64,000 nucleotides of DNA. It comes from an uncultured Gammaproteobacteria bacterium (lineage in GTDB: Bacteria > Pseudomonadota > Gammaproteobacteria > HK1). A program made the position numbers and the translations under genes. Below, piece after piece: positions 8,991-16,363 of the stretch; positions within the stretch are counted from its first letter, which is position 1; every line of letters begins with the position of its first letter. The notes under the pieces were generated by a model, which made no database searches, had not been told where the DNA came from, and saw only the letters and a program-made list of their open reading frames with translations. Where the stretch lies: contig OY282353.1 of the NCBI GenBank assembly GCA_958295465.1, positions 3,897,001 to 3,961,000 of the forward strand, read 5' to 3'.

Positions 8991-10658
8991 CTACAGCGTC
9001 CAGACGACCACCCCGCACCCGTCCAGCCGGCGACCGCCTCCATCCGCCCCGCCCTCGCCGCCCCGGCGGTCCGCCCCGCCCTCGCCGCCCCGGCGGTCCT
9101 CCGCGCCCTCGCCGCCCCGGCGGTCCTCCGCGCCGGTGCGGCGGTCGATCACGACCAGATGCCCTTCCTCCGCCCCGCACTTCTTCATGTAGCCCAACGT
9201 CTGCTCCATGCCCCGCTCGATGGTCCATTCCAGGCCCTTGCGGTCCGAGTCCCGCAGCACCTTGCACTCGACCACGAAACGCTCCCACAGGTCCGACGGC
9301 TGACCCGCTTCCCGCGGCCACAGCACCAGCAGGTCCGTCCGGCCTCGCCCCAACCCGTACTCCCGCTCGATGCGTCCGCCCCCGTTCACTACCCGCTGCA
9401 GGTACGCCTGCAAGATGAGCTGCGGACCGGCTTCGGGGTAGTCGCCGAAGCGCCCCAACCAGTGCTCGGCGTGCTCGCCGAAGAACGTGCGGAACGCCGT
9501 CAGCAGCTTCGTCATGTCCAGCCGGCCGTCGTCGTCCACGTACCATGCCACCTGCACGTCCAGGCTGTCCTGCAACACGTAGCCCAGCTCCCGCGGCACT
9601 ACCTCCGCGTACATCGGGTTCGCCATGCGCGGCGGCGAGTCCGGCGCGATGAGGCCCAGGTCGCGGACGTACTCCAGGTCGCGGGCATGGTGCTGTACCT
9701 CGCCGCCGCTCAGGAGGGGCTCGATGACCCGACGCACCCGCGCCTCCTCCAGCTTGTGCGTCAACTGGTCCAGGTGCGTGCGCCGCGAGAGAATCAGTTC
9801 CTCCCGGGCTGCGTAGACATCGTCCGCTTCGATGGTCCGCGAGCGGTCCCTTCCTGCCTTGTTGTCGAAGCACGCCCCCGCGCACAGCGCGTTCACCAGC
9901 CATGGCTGGCCCCGGGTCTGCGTCCACACCGAATCCAGCGCCGACGACGAGAACCGCTGGCTGGTCTCCTCCGTGTGCTGCGCCATCAGCGCCCGCGTCT
10001 CCGCTTCGGTGAAGTCCCCCATGCGAAGCGACTTCGCCGCGACGTTGAACGGACTGCCGCCGGCGATGACCTCGCCGGCGCTCGACCGGATGCGGTAGTC
10101 GCGGATGTCGCGCACCCCGCACAACACCACGCTCTGCGGGAAGCCTCCGGGGCGTTGCTGGTAGCCGGCGCGCAACTGGCGCAGCACCGAGAGCAGGGTG
10201 TCGCCGACCAGCGAGTCGATCTCGTCCACCAGCAGCACCAGCGGCGTCGGGTTCGCCACGCACCAGCGGGCGAGCACCTGCCGCAAGGCGTTGTTGGCGC
10301 CCGCCTTGGCGAGCGTGTCCGGCCAGATGCCTTCCAGGGAGTCGTCGCCGAGTAGCTCGGCGCTCATGGCCAGGCTGCTCAGGATGGCGCGCATGCCCTC
10401 CGCCACGTCGTCGCGCGCCACCTGACCGACCTCCACGTTCACGTCCACGCAGCGGAAGTTGCCAGCCGCGCCGCTGTTCAGGAGGTCGCGCAGGGCGATG
10501 AGCGCGGAGGTCTTGCCCGTCTGGCGCGGCGCGTGCAGTACGAAGTAGCGCTTGGCACGAATCAGGCCCAGGAGCTCGCCGACGTCCATGCGCTCCAAGG
10601 GCGAGATGGCGTAGTGGTCGTCCGGGCGCACCGGCCCTTCGGTGTTGAAGAAGCGCAT
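8991..10658 (-). CDS. AAA-like ATPase with C-terminal nuclease-like domain
   Basis: 555 aa. The Walker A motif APRQTGKTSAL lies near residue 45 and Walker B LVLLVDEID near 140. A GQPWLVNAL segment typical of the AAA-like (AAA_14/35-type) ATPases follows. Near residue 475, RFVVECKVLRDSD looks like the core of a PD-(D/E)xK nuclease fold, a pairing seen in many mobile-element-associated ATPases. The last ~40 residues contain three copies of a nine-residue repeat (RRGGEGAED-like) encoded by 27-bp DNA repeats. Substrate and role are unknown. It is the first gene of the block inserted between tmk and holB. Confidence 0.7.
   Translation of the reverse strand: MRFFNTEGPVRPDDHYAISPLERMDVGELLGLIRAKRYFVLHAPRQTGKTSALIALRDLLNSGAAGNFRCVDVNVEVGQVARDDVAEGMRAILSSLAMSAELLGDDSLEGIWPDTLAKAGANNALRQVLARWCVANPTPLVLLVDEIDSLVGDTLLSVLRQLRAGYQQRPGGFPQSVVLCGVRDIRDYRIRSSAGEVIAGGSPFNVAAKSLRMGDFTEAETRALMAQHTEETSQRFSSSALDSVWTQTRGQPWLVNALCAGACFDNKAGRDRSRTIEADDVYAAREELILSRRTHLDQLTHKLEEARVRRVIEPLLSGGEVQHHARDLEYVRDLGLIAPDSPPRMANPMYAEVVPRELGYVLQDSLDVQVAWYVDDDGRLDMTKLLTAFRTFFGEHAEHWLGRFGDYPEAGPQLILQAYLQRVVNGGGRIEREYGLGRGRTDLLVLWPREAGQPSDLWERFVVECKVLRDSDRKGLEWTIERGMEQTLGYMKKCGAEEGHLVVIDRRTGAEDRRGGEGAEDRRGGEGGADRRGGEGGADGGGRRLDGCGVVVWTL
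9051..9131 (+). repeat. 27-bp tandem repeat inside the ATPase gene
   Basis: CTCGCCGCCCCGGCGGTCC units recur three times with a 27-bp period. On the minus strand they encode repeated nine-residue blocks at the ATPase C-terminus. The period is divisible by three, so copy-number change would lengthen or shorten the protein without a frameshift. Confidence 0.75.
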
Positions 10659-10665
10659 GCGTCGA

Positions 10666-10810
10666 TTATGGCACTTGCCGCGCCAGTGTGCCGGAGACGA
10701 GGCCGCTGCTGCCCGAGTGCGCCGCGGCCCGCACCCGTACCGCTATCGTGACGGGGGTGCTGAAGCCGTAGGTGGTAAAGGTCAGCGTGGCGCTCGTGCT
10801 CCCCGACGCC
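10666..10810 (-). pseudogene. Fragment of a repetitive surface protein
   Basis: Read on the minus strand, this interval encodes SATLTFTTYGFSTPVTIAV followed by a short tail and a TAA stop at 10666-10668. The pattern resembles the repeat unit of Calx-beta-type bacterial adhesins. It has no start and lies between the ATPase and the glycosyltransferase gene. A similar family is represented by the decayed gene at 30-32 kb. Confidence 0.4.
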
Positions 10811-10818
10811 CCGCACCA

Positions 10819-11781
10819 TCACGGACCGCTTCCGGTCCAACCCTCGTGCCGGTTTCGCAGGTGCGCGTCCGCTATGCAGTCCAGGTAGGCGCCGTACCAG
10901 AGCTTGAAGTGGGGCGCCAGCTTGTACCCGGAGCACTCGTCCACCTTGTCGAGCATGGCGTCCAGCATCCAGGGCTTGATGGGCGCCTTGAAGTGCAACA
11001 CCTTGGCATCGCCCACGTCCAGACCCTCTCGTGCCCGGATCTGCGCCGCATGGGGAATCAGGAAGTTGTAGGTCGAGCTGATCATCGTCTGTCGCCCGGC
11101 GAAGTACCGGTTCAGAAGGGGCTGGTCGCCGATCCGGCATCTGACGTCCCGCAAGCTCTCCGGCGACACCCCGGCCAGGAGGTCCGAGTACACGGACCCT
11201 CCCGTGAGACGTTCATCGACGAGCAGGAAGCCGCTGTTGAAAGCGCTCTCCACCACCGTACGCTTGCCCGGCGGAGGATCGCCTCCCTGGCGCCCTTGAT
11301 CGAGCGGCCCCGAACGATCCGGCGTCCTGATCGGCAGGAAAGTGGCGGCGTCCAGCCGCCGGCCGAACAGCGATGCCCGCTCGGCGCAGCAAAGCAGCGC
11401 CGCGGTCGAGTCGAACAGCTCCCCGATCGGTGCGCGGAACAGGAGGTCGCTGTCGCACACCAGCACCTTGCGGTAGCCGGCAAGCCGGAACGCGTCGAGC
11501 ATGTAGAACTGCGCCGGGGTGATCCGACGATGCGGAAGTGCGGCGGCGAGACGTACCGCCCGGTCCCGCAGATCGGGCGCGACCGATGCGAATCGCACGC
11601 CGTCGAACGCGGCAGCGAGCATTTCGCGCTTCGCCTCGGTCAGTCCGTCGTGGATGACGACGACGTCGCCGTTGAAGCGGGGGTGGTGCTTCAGGAAGGT
11701 GCCGACCGTCACCAGGGTGCCGGGCACGAAGCGCTCCGTGGTCGCCGTGACCAGGCAGATCTTCCCGTGCCGCAACGTCAT
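10819..11781 (-). CDS. GT8-like glycosyltransferase, locus 1 copy b
   Basis: 320 aa. The pattern fits glycosyltransferase family 8 (GT-A fold, retaining): an N-terminal LVTATTERFVPGTLVTVGTF strand, a DxD metal/sugar-nucleotide motif in LVCDSDLLFRAPIGELFDS, and a late DQPLLNRYFAGRQTM-like block. It is clearly paralogous to the gene at 12973-13893. The ATG at 11781 overlaps the sulfotransferase stop (ATGA), so it is translationally coupled as last gene of the minus-strand locus. No membrane segment is seen. The acceptor is unknown; glycosylation of the neighbouring peptide is an inference from context. Confidence 0.72.
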   Translation of the reverse strand: MTLRHGKICLVTATTERFVPGTLVTVGTFLKHHPRFNGDVVVIHDGLTEAKREMLAAAFDGVRFASVAPDLRDRAVRLAAALPHRRITPAQFYMLDAFRLAGYRKVLVCDSDLLFRAPIGELFDSTAALLCCAERASLFGRRLDAATFLPIRTPDRSGPLDQGRQGGDPPPGKRTVVESAFNSGFLLVDERLTGGSVYSDLLAGVSPESLRDVRCRIGDQPLLNRYFAGRQTMISSTYNFLIPHAAQIRAREGLDVGDAKVLHFKAPIKPWMLDAMLDKVDECSGYKLAPHFKLWYGAYLDCIADAHLRNRHEGWTGSGP

Positions 11782-12656
11782 CGGCCTGCTTCCATGAGGT
11801 CGTAGCCGAAGTAGTCGAGCGTGTCCCGATGCGCCCGAAACACGCGGTTGAGCGTGGCGATCTGCTCCGCGTCCAGGCGTGCGATCTGCCGCGCGTTCAT
11901 GTCGGTGAGCATTTCGTAGTATCGATGCTTCGCCGGCAGGCGTTGGCGCAGATTCAGGTCGCCGATCGCCGGAACCAGCGTGTGGATCTCCCGCGCCACC
12001 CGTTCGGGCGCGGCGCACATGGCCTCGTAGGTGAAGAACGCGCCGCGGTTCCCGTGCGTCTCGAGGTTGCGGCGCTGCCATTCCAGGCAGTTGACGATGT
12101 GGGTCGCGGCCGCCTCCAGCGGATTTACGCCCTCGCCCGCCCGGGGTGCGATTGGAAGCGGCCTGGGAGCGAAGCTCCGGCAGATGCCCTCGCAGACCGC
12201 ATAGGGATTGCGCACCATGAACAGGAATTTCGGGTTGCGGAAGTGCCGGACCAACTGGTCCACGATAAGCAGGTGCGACGGCGACTTGGTGTAGAACACC
12301 GACGCCCCGGAGTCGCGGGCGAAAGCCAGGAAGTACCAAGCCTTGCGTATGCGCGGCCAATCGTAGTGGCGAGGGTCGGTGAAGACGTCGATCCACTGTT
12401 GCCTGTACGTCCAGAACAAGCCGGTTCTGGGGAGACCGGCGACGGAGGATGCCTTGCCGGAGGCCGGGCCGCGGAAGCCCAGCACGCCCTGCCCTTCCTT
12501 CGGGAGGTTCCAGGTTGCCCGGGAGGTGGCCAGGGCCTGCATCAGGAAGGTGGAGCCGCTGTTGTTCGGACAGATGCCGAACAGGTGCGTGTCGACGAGG
12601 CCCTCCAGGTCGTGGTCGACGCCGTATACGAAGCGCTCGACCCCTGCCGCGCGCAT
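11778..12656 (-). CDS. Sulfotransferase-family protein, locus 1
   Basis: 292 aa. The 5'-phosphosulfate loop is visible as FGICPNNSGSTFLMQAL near residue 26, and the 3'-phosphate motif as FLFMVRNPYAVCEGICRS near residue 140, the two PAPS-binding signatures of sulfotransferases. It lies 23 nt after the precursor-like gene and is coupled to a glycosyltransferase downstream. Sulfation of the peptide or of a sugar on it is plausible but not shown. The start at 12656 lacks a clear ribosome binding site. Confidence 0.75.
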   Translation of the reverse strand: MRAAGVERFVYGVDHDLEGLVDTHLFGICPNNSGSTFLMQALATSRATWNLPKEGQGVLGFRGPASGKASSVAGLPRTGLFWTYRQQWIDVFTDPRHYDWPRIRKAWYFLAFARDSGASVFYTKSPSHLLIVDQLVRHFRNPKFLFMVRNPYAVCEGICRSFAPRPLPIAPRAGEGVNPLEAAATHIVNCLEWQRRNLETHGNRGAFFTYEAMCAAPERVAREIHTLVPAIGDLNLRQRLPAKHRYYEMLTDMNARQIARLDAEQIATLNRVFRAHRDTLDYFGYDLMEAGR

Positions 12657-12679
12657 GGGAGGAGACCGCGGGCGGAGTA

Positions 12680-12859
12680 TCAGGACAACGGTGGTGCGTA
12701 CGGATCGCCGCCTTCGATGGCACCTTCCAAGGGGCTCCCGCTCTTAGCCATCCTCGGGCCGCCCATGATGGTGATGGTCGGCTTGGCTCAAGGCCGCTTG
12801 GGCGTCGGCGTCACCGCCGCTTCAGGCTCGTGCGAGGGGACGTGCTTCTCATTGCTCAT
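12680..12859 (-). pseudogene. Lasso-like precursor gene with an in-frame TGA at the conserved Trp
   Basis: Starts at ATG 12859 with GGGAG 7 nt upstream. The 59-codon frame is interrupted by TGA at 12788-12790 (codon 24), followed by 35 sense codons and a final TGA at 12680-12682. Around the stop the reading is KRP-[TGA]-AKPTITIM, aligned with KRP-W-SKPSVRIM in the precursor at 34611-34823. Both end in Y-x-P-x-S or a near form (YAPPLS and YNPVS). The downstream part still looks like an intact core (LEGAIEGGDPYAPPLS). A G-to-A change in TGG is the simplest explanation. Read-through cannot be excluded, but TGA is an ordinary stop elsewhere in the window. Confidence 0.7.
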
Positions 12860-12972
12860 GTTCTCGCTCCCGTGGGGAATGGAAGATCGGACTGTCGCCT
12901 GCCGCCAACTTCAAGACTGACGAGCAGTCGGTTCCCGCCGGTCGGACACGGTGCTCGGCAGGGTTCACAAGT

Positions 12973-13893
12973 TCACAAGGGACCCCGGCCATCTCCGGCA
13001 TGTCGGTCCCCGATCCCTTTGTGGCGACGCCACGCGCTGCGGACATGGCCTCTCGCGAGGCAGCGCACATAGGCATCGTACCAGAGCTTGAAGGCCGGCT
13101 GCGGCTCGCGTGCGGGATCTCCTTGCAGCCAGTGGAGCATGGCGTCCGTCATCCAGGGTTTGATGCGGAGATTGAAATGCAGGACCTTGGCGCTCTCGGC
13201 GTCGAGGCCCTCCCGCGCGCGAATGGCCCTGGCCGAGCCGAGCAGGTAGTTGTACGTCGAGCTGACGAGCGTCTGGCGACCGGCGAAGTACCGGTTCAGG
13301 AGGAGCTGGTCGGTGTGCGGACTGCCGGCGTCGAGCCAGGTTTCCGGCGACAGCATGGCCAGCAGGTCCGCGTAGCAGTGCCCTCCTCGAAGCTGCCCGT
13401 CGATGATCAGGAAGCCGCCGTTGAAGGTCTCCACGAGGGCCGGCGCCCCCTCACGCGAGCCGCCGATGCCTTCTCCGGCGCGGAGGGACACCCGGTCGCG
13501 GCAGCAAAGCAGGACCTCCTCGGAGTCGAACAGCTCGCCGACCGGCGCCCGGAACAGCAGGTCGCTGTCGCAGTACAGCATCTTGCGGTATCCACCGAGG
13601 CGGAACGCTTCCAGGAAGTAGAAATTCGGCAACCGGTTGCGGAACACGGGAAGCGCGGCCAAACGCTCCAGCCGCTCCCGAAGCTCGTCGGAAACCGGCT
13701 CGAACCGCACGCGGCCGAACGACTCCGCGAGCGCGCGGCGGAGCGCTTCCGGCAAACCGTCGTGGACGATGACGATGTCGCCGCCGAACCGGGGATGGTG
13801 TTCCAGGAAGGTGTCGAGCATCACGAGCGTGCCCGGAACGAAGCGCTCCGTGGTCACCGTGAACAGGCAGGCTTGCGGATCACGCGCCGGCAT
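12973..13893 (-). CDS. GT8-like glycosyltransferase, locus 1 copy a
   Basis: 306 aa paralogue of the gene at 10819-11781. It shares FTVTTERFVPGTLVMLDTFL, the DxD motif in LYCDSDLLFRAPVGELFDS and DQLLLNRYFAGRQTLVSSTY. The start at ATG 13893 follows a GGGGAGG sequence and lies 17 nt after the cyclase-like gene stop. Two copies in one locus suggest two sugar additions or recent duplication. A much longer overlapping frame upstream is antisense-like coding shadow of the cyclase gene and is not used. Confidence 0.72.
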   Translation of the reverse strand: MPARDPQACLFTVTTERFVPGTLVMLDTFLEHHPRFGGDIVIVHDGLPEALRRALAESFGRVRFEPVSDELRERLERLAALPVFRNRLPNFYFLEAFRLGGYRKMLYCDSDLLFRAPVGELFDSEEVLLCCRDRVSLRAGEGIGGSREGAPALVETFNGGFLIIDGQLRGGHCYADLLAMLSPETWLDAGSPHTDQLLLNRYFAGRQTLVSSTYNYLLGSARAIRAREGLDAESAKVLHFNLRIKPWMTDAMLHWLQGDPAREPQPAFKLWYDAYVRCLARGHVRSAWRRHKGIGDRHAGDGRGPL

Positions 13894-13910
13894 GGGCCTC
13901 CCCTTCCCGC

Positions 13911-15797
13911 TCAGAAGTCGAGAAGCTGCAAGGCAGTGCGAACCGGGGTCATTCGCGGCTTCGCCCTGAAGCGGTCCGCGTCCAGACTGTCCAGCAGGCG
14001 CGGCATGTCCACGTAGCCCGCCCGCGACGGCGTGCGGGTGAGGATCTCCCGCCTGAGTGCGGGCAGCGCCTCGGCGAAGGCGTCGAGCAGCGGTTCGATC
14101 CGGGCCGGATCGGCCTTGCTCGGATTCCAGCAGACCTCCGGCGGCAGCACCGGGCCCTCGGCCGGAAAGCACCGGACGGAGCTCCCCGCATGGCAAGCGC
14201 CCAGAGCGTGGCGCATCAGCCAGCGTCCCCATCGGCCGCGCCGGAACTGCCCGGGCGGCAGACCCAGGGCGAACTCCAGCAGCCGGCGGTCCAGCAACGG
14301 ATAGCGGTACTCGATGCCGCGGCGTGCGCCGCTCGCGGCCCAACCCTCCATACGCTCGCCCAGATGCCCGGACCGGAGAAGCCGCAGTTGCGCGTGCCGG
14401 ACGCTCAATCGCCGGAAAGTCCGCTCGGGCAAGGGCTTCGCCCGCGGCGCGAACGCCGGGTCGATGAGCCAGCGCCGGCGGCGCGGACCCTTGCCCCGCA
14501 GTAGCCGGCGGAGGCTGCCGGGCAGGTCCGGATGCGCGAGCGGCAGCAACACCTCCGCCAGGAAGCGACGCGTGCCCTTGCCGCGTGCGCGCCACTCGGC
14601 GCAGAGCCTCGCCCAATGCCCGCGGAGCAGCAGGCGCTCGTAGTATCCGCGGCCATTGCAGGAAACGCCCTCGTCCCCGCCCCACCCCGACAGCAGCACG
14701 CGCACGCCTCGTTCCGCGGCGCAACGCTGCACGACTTCCTCGTTCATGCAGACGTGCACGCCCGGGCAGGCGACGTCGTGCCGGAGGACGGCGATCACGT
14801 CCTGGGGTCCGAGAGACCGGTGGAAGACCTGCAGCCCTTCCTGCTCGCATACCGCGTCGATGAGGGCGTATTCCGGCGCATGGCCCTCGCCGGGCGGTTG
14901 GCCGCCAAGCTCCGGTATCCAACTGAAGGCGAGCGGCGACGGACGGCTCTGGCGCCGCAGCTCGCGGGCCGCGAGCACCGCGACGCTGGACGAGTCCAGC
15001 CCGCCGCTCAGATGGACGCCCACGGGGTCCGGGCCTCGCAGACGGTCCTTCACCGCCCGCGAGTAGAGGTCCAGAAACGCCTCCGCGTAGACGTCGTCCG
15101 TGGCCGGCCGGGCCTTCGGCGCCTGCTCCGGGCGCCAATACCGGTCCAGCCGTGTCGTGCCGCCCTCGATCGTGAGCGTATGGCCGGGAGGCAACTTGCG
15201 CAATGCCTGGAAGAACGTGCGGTCCGGTGAACGGAAACCGATTCTGGTCAAGTACGCCGCCACCGTGGCTTCGTCCAGCTCGCAGGAGACTCCCGGCGCG
15301 GCGAGGGCGGCTTCCACCGTACTGGCGAAGATGAAGCGGTCCGGCGTCCGGGCGTAGTAGAAGGGCCGGACACCGACAGGGTCCCGGGCGCAGAACAGCA
15401 GACGGTTGCGCGCGTCCCACACGGCAAAGGCGTAATCGCCGAGCAGGTGGTTCGGGCAGTCCCGCCCCCAGCGGGTGTAGGCCCGGAGGATCAGGTCACT
15501 GTCCGTCAGGCCGGTGCGTTCCGCGCGGGGCACGCCGAGCGTGGCGCAGAGCGTACCCTGGTCGTCGAGCCGGGCGTCCGCGGCCAGGACCAGGCCCGCA
15601 TCACGGTCGAAGTGCAGCGGAGGTTCGGCCCGGTCTCTCCCGGTGACGGAAGCGGGAAGGCGCCGACACCCCAGGCCGACCGTCCCCTCCGTCCACCGCG
15701 CGCCGTCCTCCCCGGGGTCGCCGAGCGCCGCCAGCATGGCGTCCAGCCCGTGCGCTTCACCCGCCTCGCGCAGACGGAACCCGCAGATCGCGTTCAT
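13911..15797 (-). CDS. Asparagine-synthase-like, lasso-cyclase-like protein, locus 1
   Basis: 628 aa with an N-terminal class II amidotransferase-like domain and a C-terminal ATP-pyrophosphatase domain. The PP-loop is VHLSGGLDSSSVAVLAA (about residue 245), followed by LLSGWGGDEGVSCNGRGY. The N-terminus is MNAICGF: the Cys is not at position 2, so glutaminase activity is doubtful, as in lasso-peptide cyclases that activate an Asp/Glu side chain with ATP. It starts the minus-strand locus and is followed by a glycosyltransferase, the precursor and a sulfotransferase. Its closest relative in the window is at 32645-34513. Ordinary asparagine synthesis is less likely given the neighbours. Confidence 0.78.
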   Translation of the reverse strand: MNAICGFRLREAGEAHGLDAMLAALGDPGEDGARWTEGTVGLGCRRLPASVTGRDRAEPPLHFDRDAGLVLAADARLDDQGTLCATLGVPRAERTGLTDSDLILRAYTRWGRDCPNHLLGDYAFAVWDARNRLLFCARDPVGVRPFYYARTPDRFIFASTVEAALAAPGVSCELDEATVAAYLTRIGFRSPDRTFFQALRKLPPGHTLTIEGGTTRLDRYWRPEQAPKARPATDDVYAEAFLDLYSRAVKDRLRGPDPVGVHLSGGLDSSSVAVLAARELRRQSRPSPLAFSWIPELGGQPPGEGHAPEYALIDAVCEQEGLQVFHRSLGPQDVIAVLRHDVACPGVHVCMNEEVVQRCAAERGVRVLLSGWGGDEGVSCNGRGYYERLLLRGHWARLCAEWRARGKGTRRFLAEVLLPLAHPDLPGSLRRLLRGKGPRRRRWLIDPAFAPRAKPLPERTFRRLSVRHAQLRLLRSGHLGERMEGWAASGARRGIEYRYPLLDRRLLEFALGLPPGQFRRGRWGRWLMRHALGACHAGSSVRCFPAEGPVLPPEVCWNPSKADPARIEPLLDAFAEALPALRREILTRTPSRAGYVDMPRLLDSLDADRFRAKPRMTPVRTALQLLDF

Positions 15798-16149
15798 GAA
15801 GCGGCGGCGTCCACGGGACGACGACGAGGCGTCGGGGCGGGCTTTGCGGCCCGCGGCAAGGCCGGGGCGCCGCGGGGAGAGGACCGCACGACGGCGGCGT
15901 GCGGACCGCCGCCTTCTGGTACCTTCGGTGTTCCTTCCATCATGATCTTGTATGTAACATCCGGCAACTTGTTGAATTCATGGAAATACGTTTTGAGGCA
16001 AGTGGTGGTCTCCACAACCGGGCGGCGCAATGTTTCCGCCACGACCGCGAGGGGGCATGGCCGCCGTCGTGGCTTGTATGGATTTCCCGTTTCCTCGCCG
16101 CGGAGGGCCAGCGCGGTGGTCCCTTCATGACGCCGTGAAGAAGTCCGCC
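15798..16149. other. Gap upstream of locus 1
   Basis: Apart from element C, the interval holds a 48-codon minus-strand frame (15940 down to 15794) whose TGA overlaps the cyclase-like ATG. It has no recognisable motif or homologue in the window and is rich in Pro, Ala and Arg. It is not called as a gene. Confidence 0.5.
15947..15980 (-). promoter_or_regulatory. Conserved 34-bp element C, copy 2
   Basis: The minus strand repeats the element at 6773-6806 with three substitutions. As a promoter it would read TTCAAC, 18 nt, TACAAG and point toward locus 1, about 150 nt before the cyclase-like gene. The same element before mltG and here could mean shared regulation or shared mobile-element origin. 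Confidence 0.35.
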
Positions 16150-16325
16150 TGAACCACTCCGGGGTCCCTGGAGACTACAATCGTCGACTCATCGGGAGGA
16201 AGGAGCGGATGAATCCATCGACAGGATGCTCCCCGGAAGCCCGGGCTCGGGCGGTGCGCATGGTCTTCGAGTACCGTTCGGAACACGACCCGCAACGGGC
16301 GACGATCCGGCCGGCCCCGGCCACC
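16150..16325 (+). mobile_element. IS3-family remnant
   Basis: TGAACCACTCCGGGGTCCCT at 16150 resembles an IS3-family terminal repeat. A start at 16209 encodes MNPSTGCSPEARARAVRMVF, the beginning of an IS3 OrfA transposase, which decays after about 35 codons just before holB. It marks the right edge of the block inserted between tmk and holB. Confidence 0.65.
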
Positions 16326-16363
16326 ACCGGGCATGCGGCGGCCACGTTCCCGGAGCGATTGCC

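Noticed and set aside
8741..9418. Full 225-residue reading of the antitoxin-like frame
   Set aside because: After ~46 residues the translation is a Pro/Arg-rich shadow of the ATPase minisatellite on the other strand.
12788..12790. TGA read as selenocysteine or as Trp by an altered genetic code
   Set aside because: TGA ends many ordinary genes here (plsX, fabD, tmk), and no SECIS-like hairpin was evident after the codon. A nonsense mutation is simpler.
12973..15420. An 815-codon minus-strand frame covering the glycosyltransferase and half of the cyclase-like gene
   Set aside because: Only its last ~306 codons look like a protein; the rest is a frame shadow of the cyclase-like gene.
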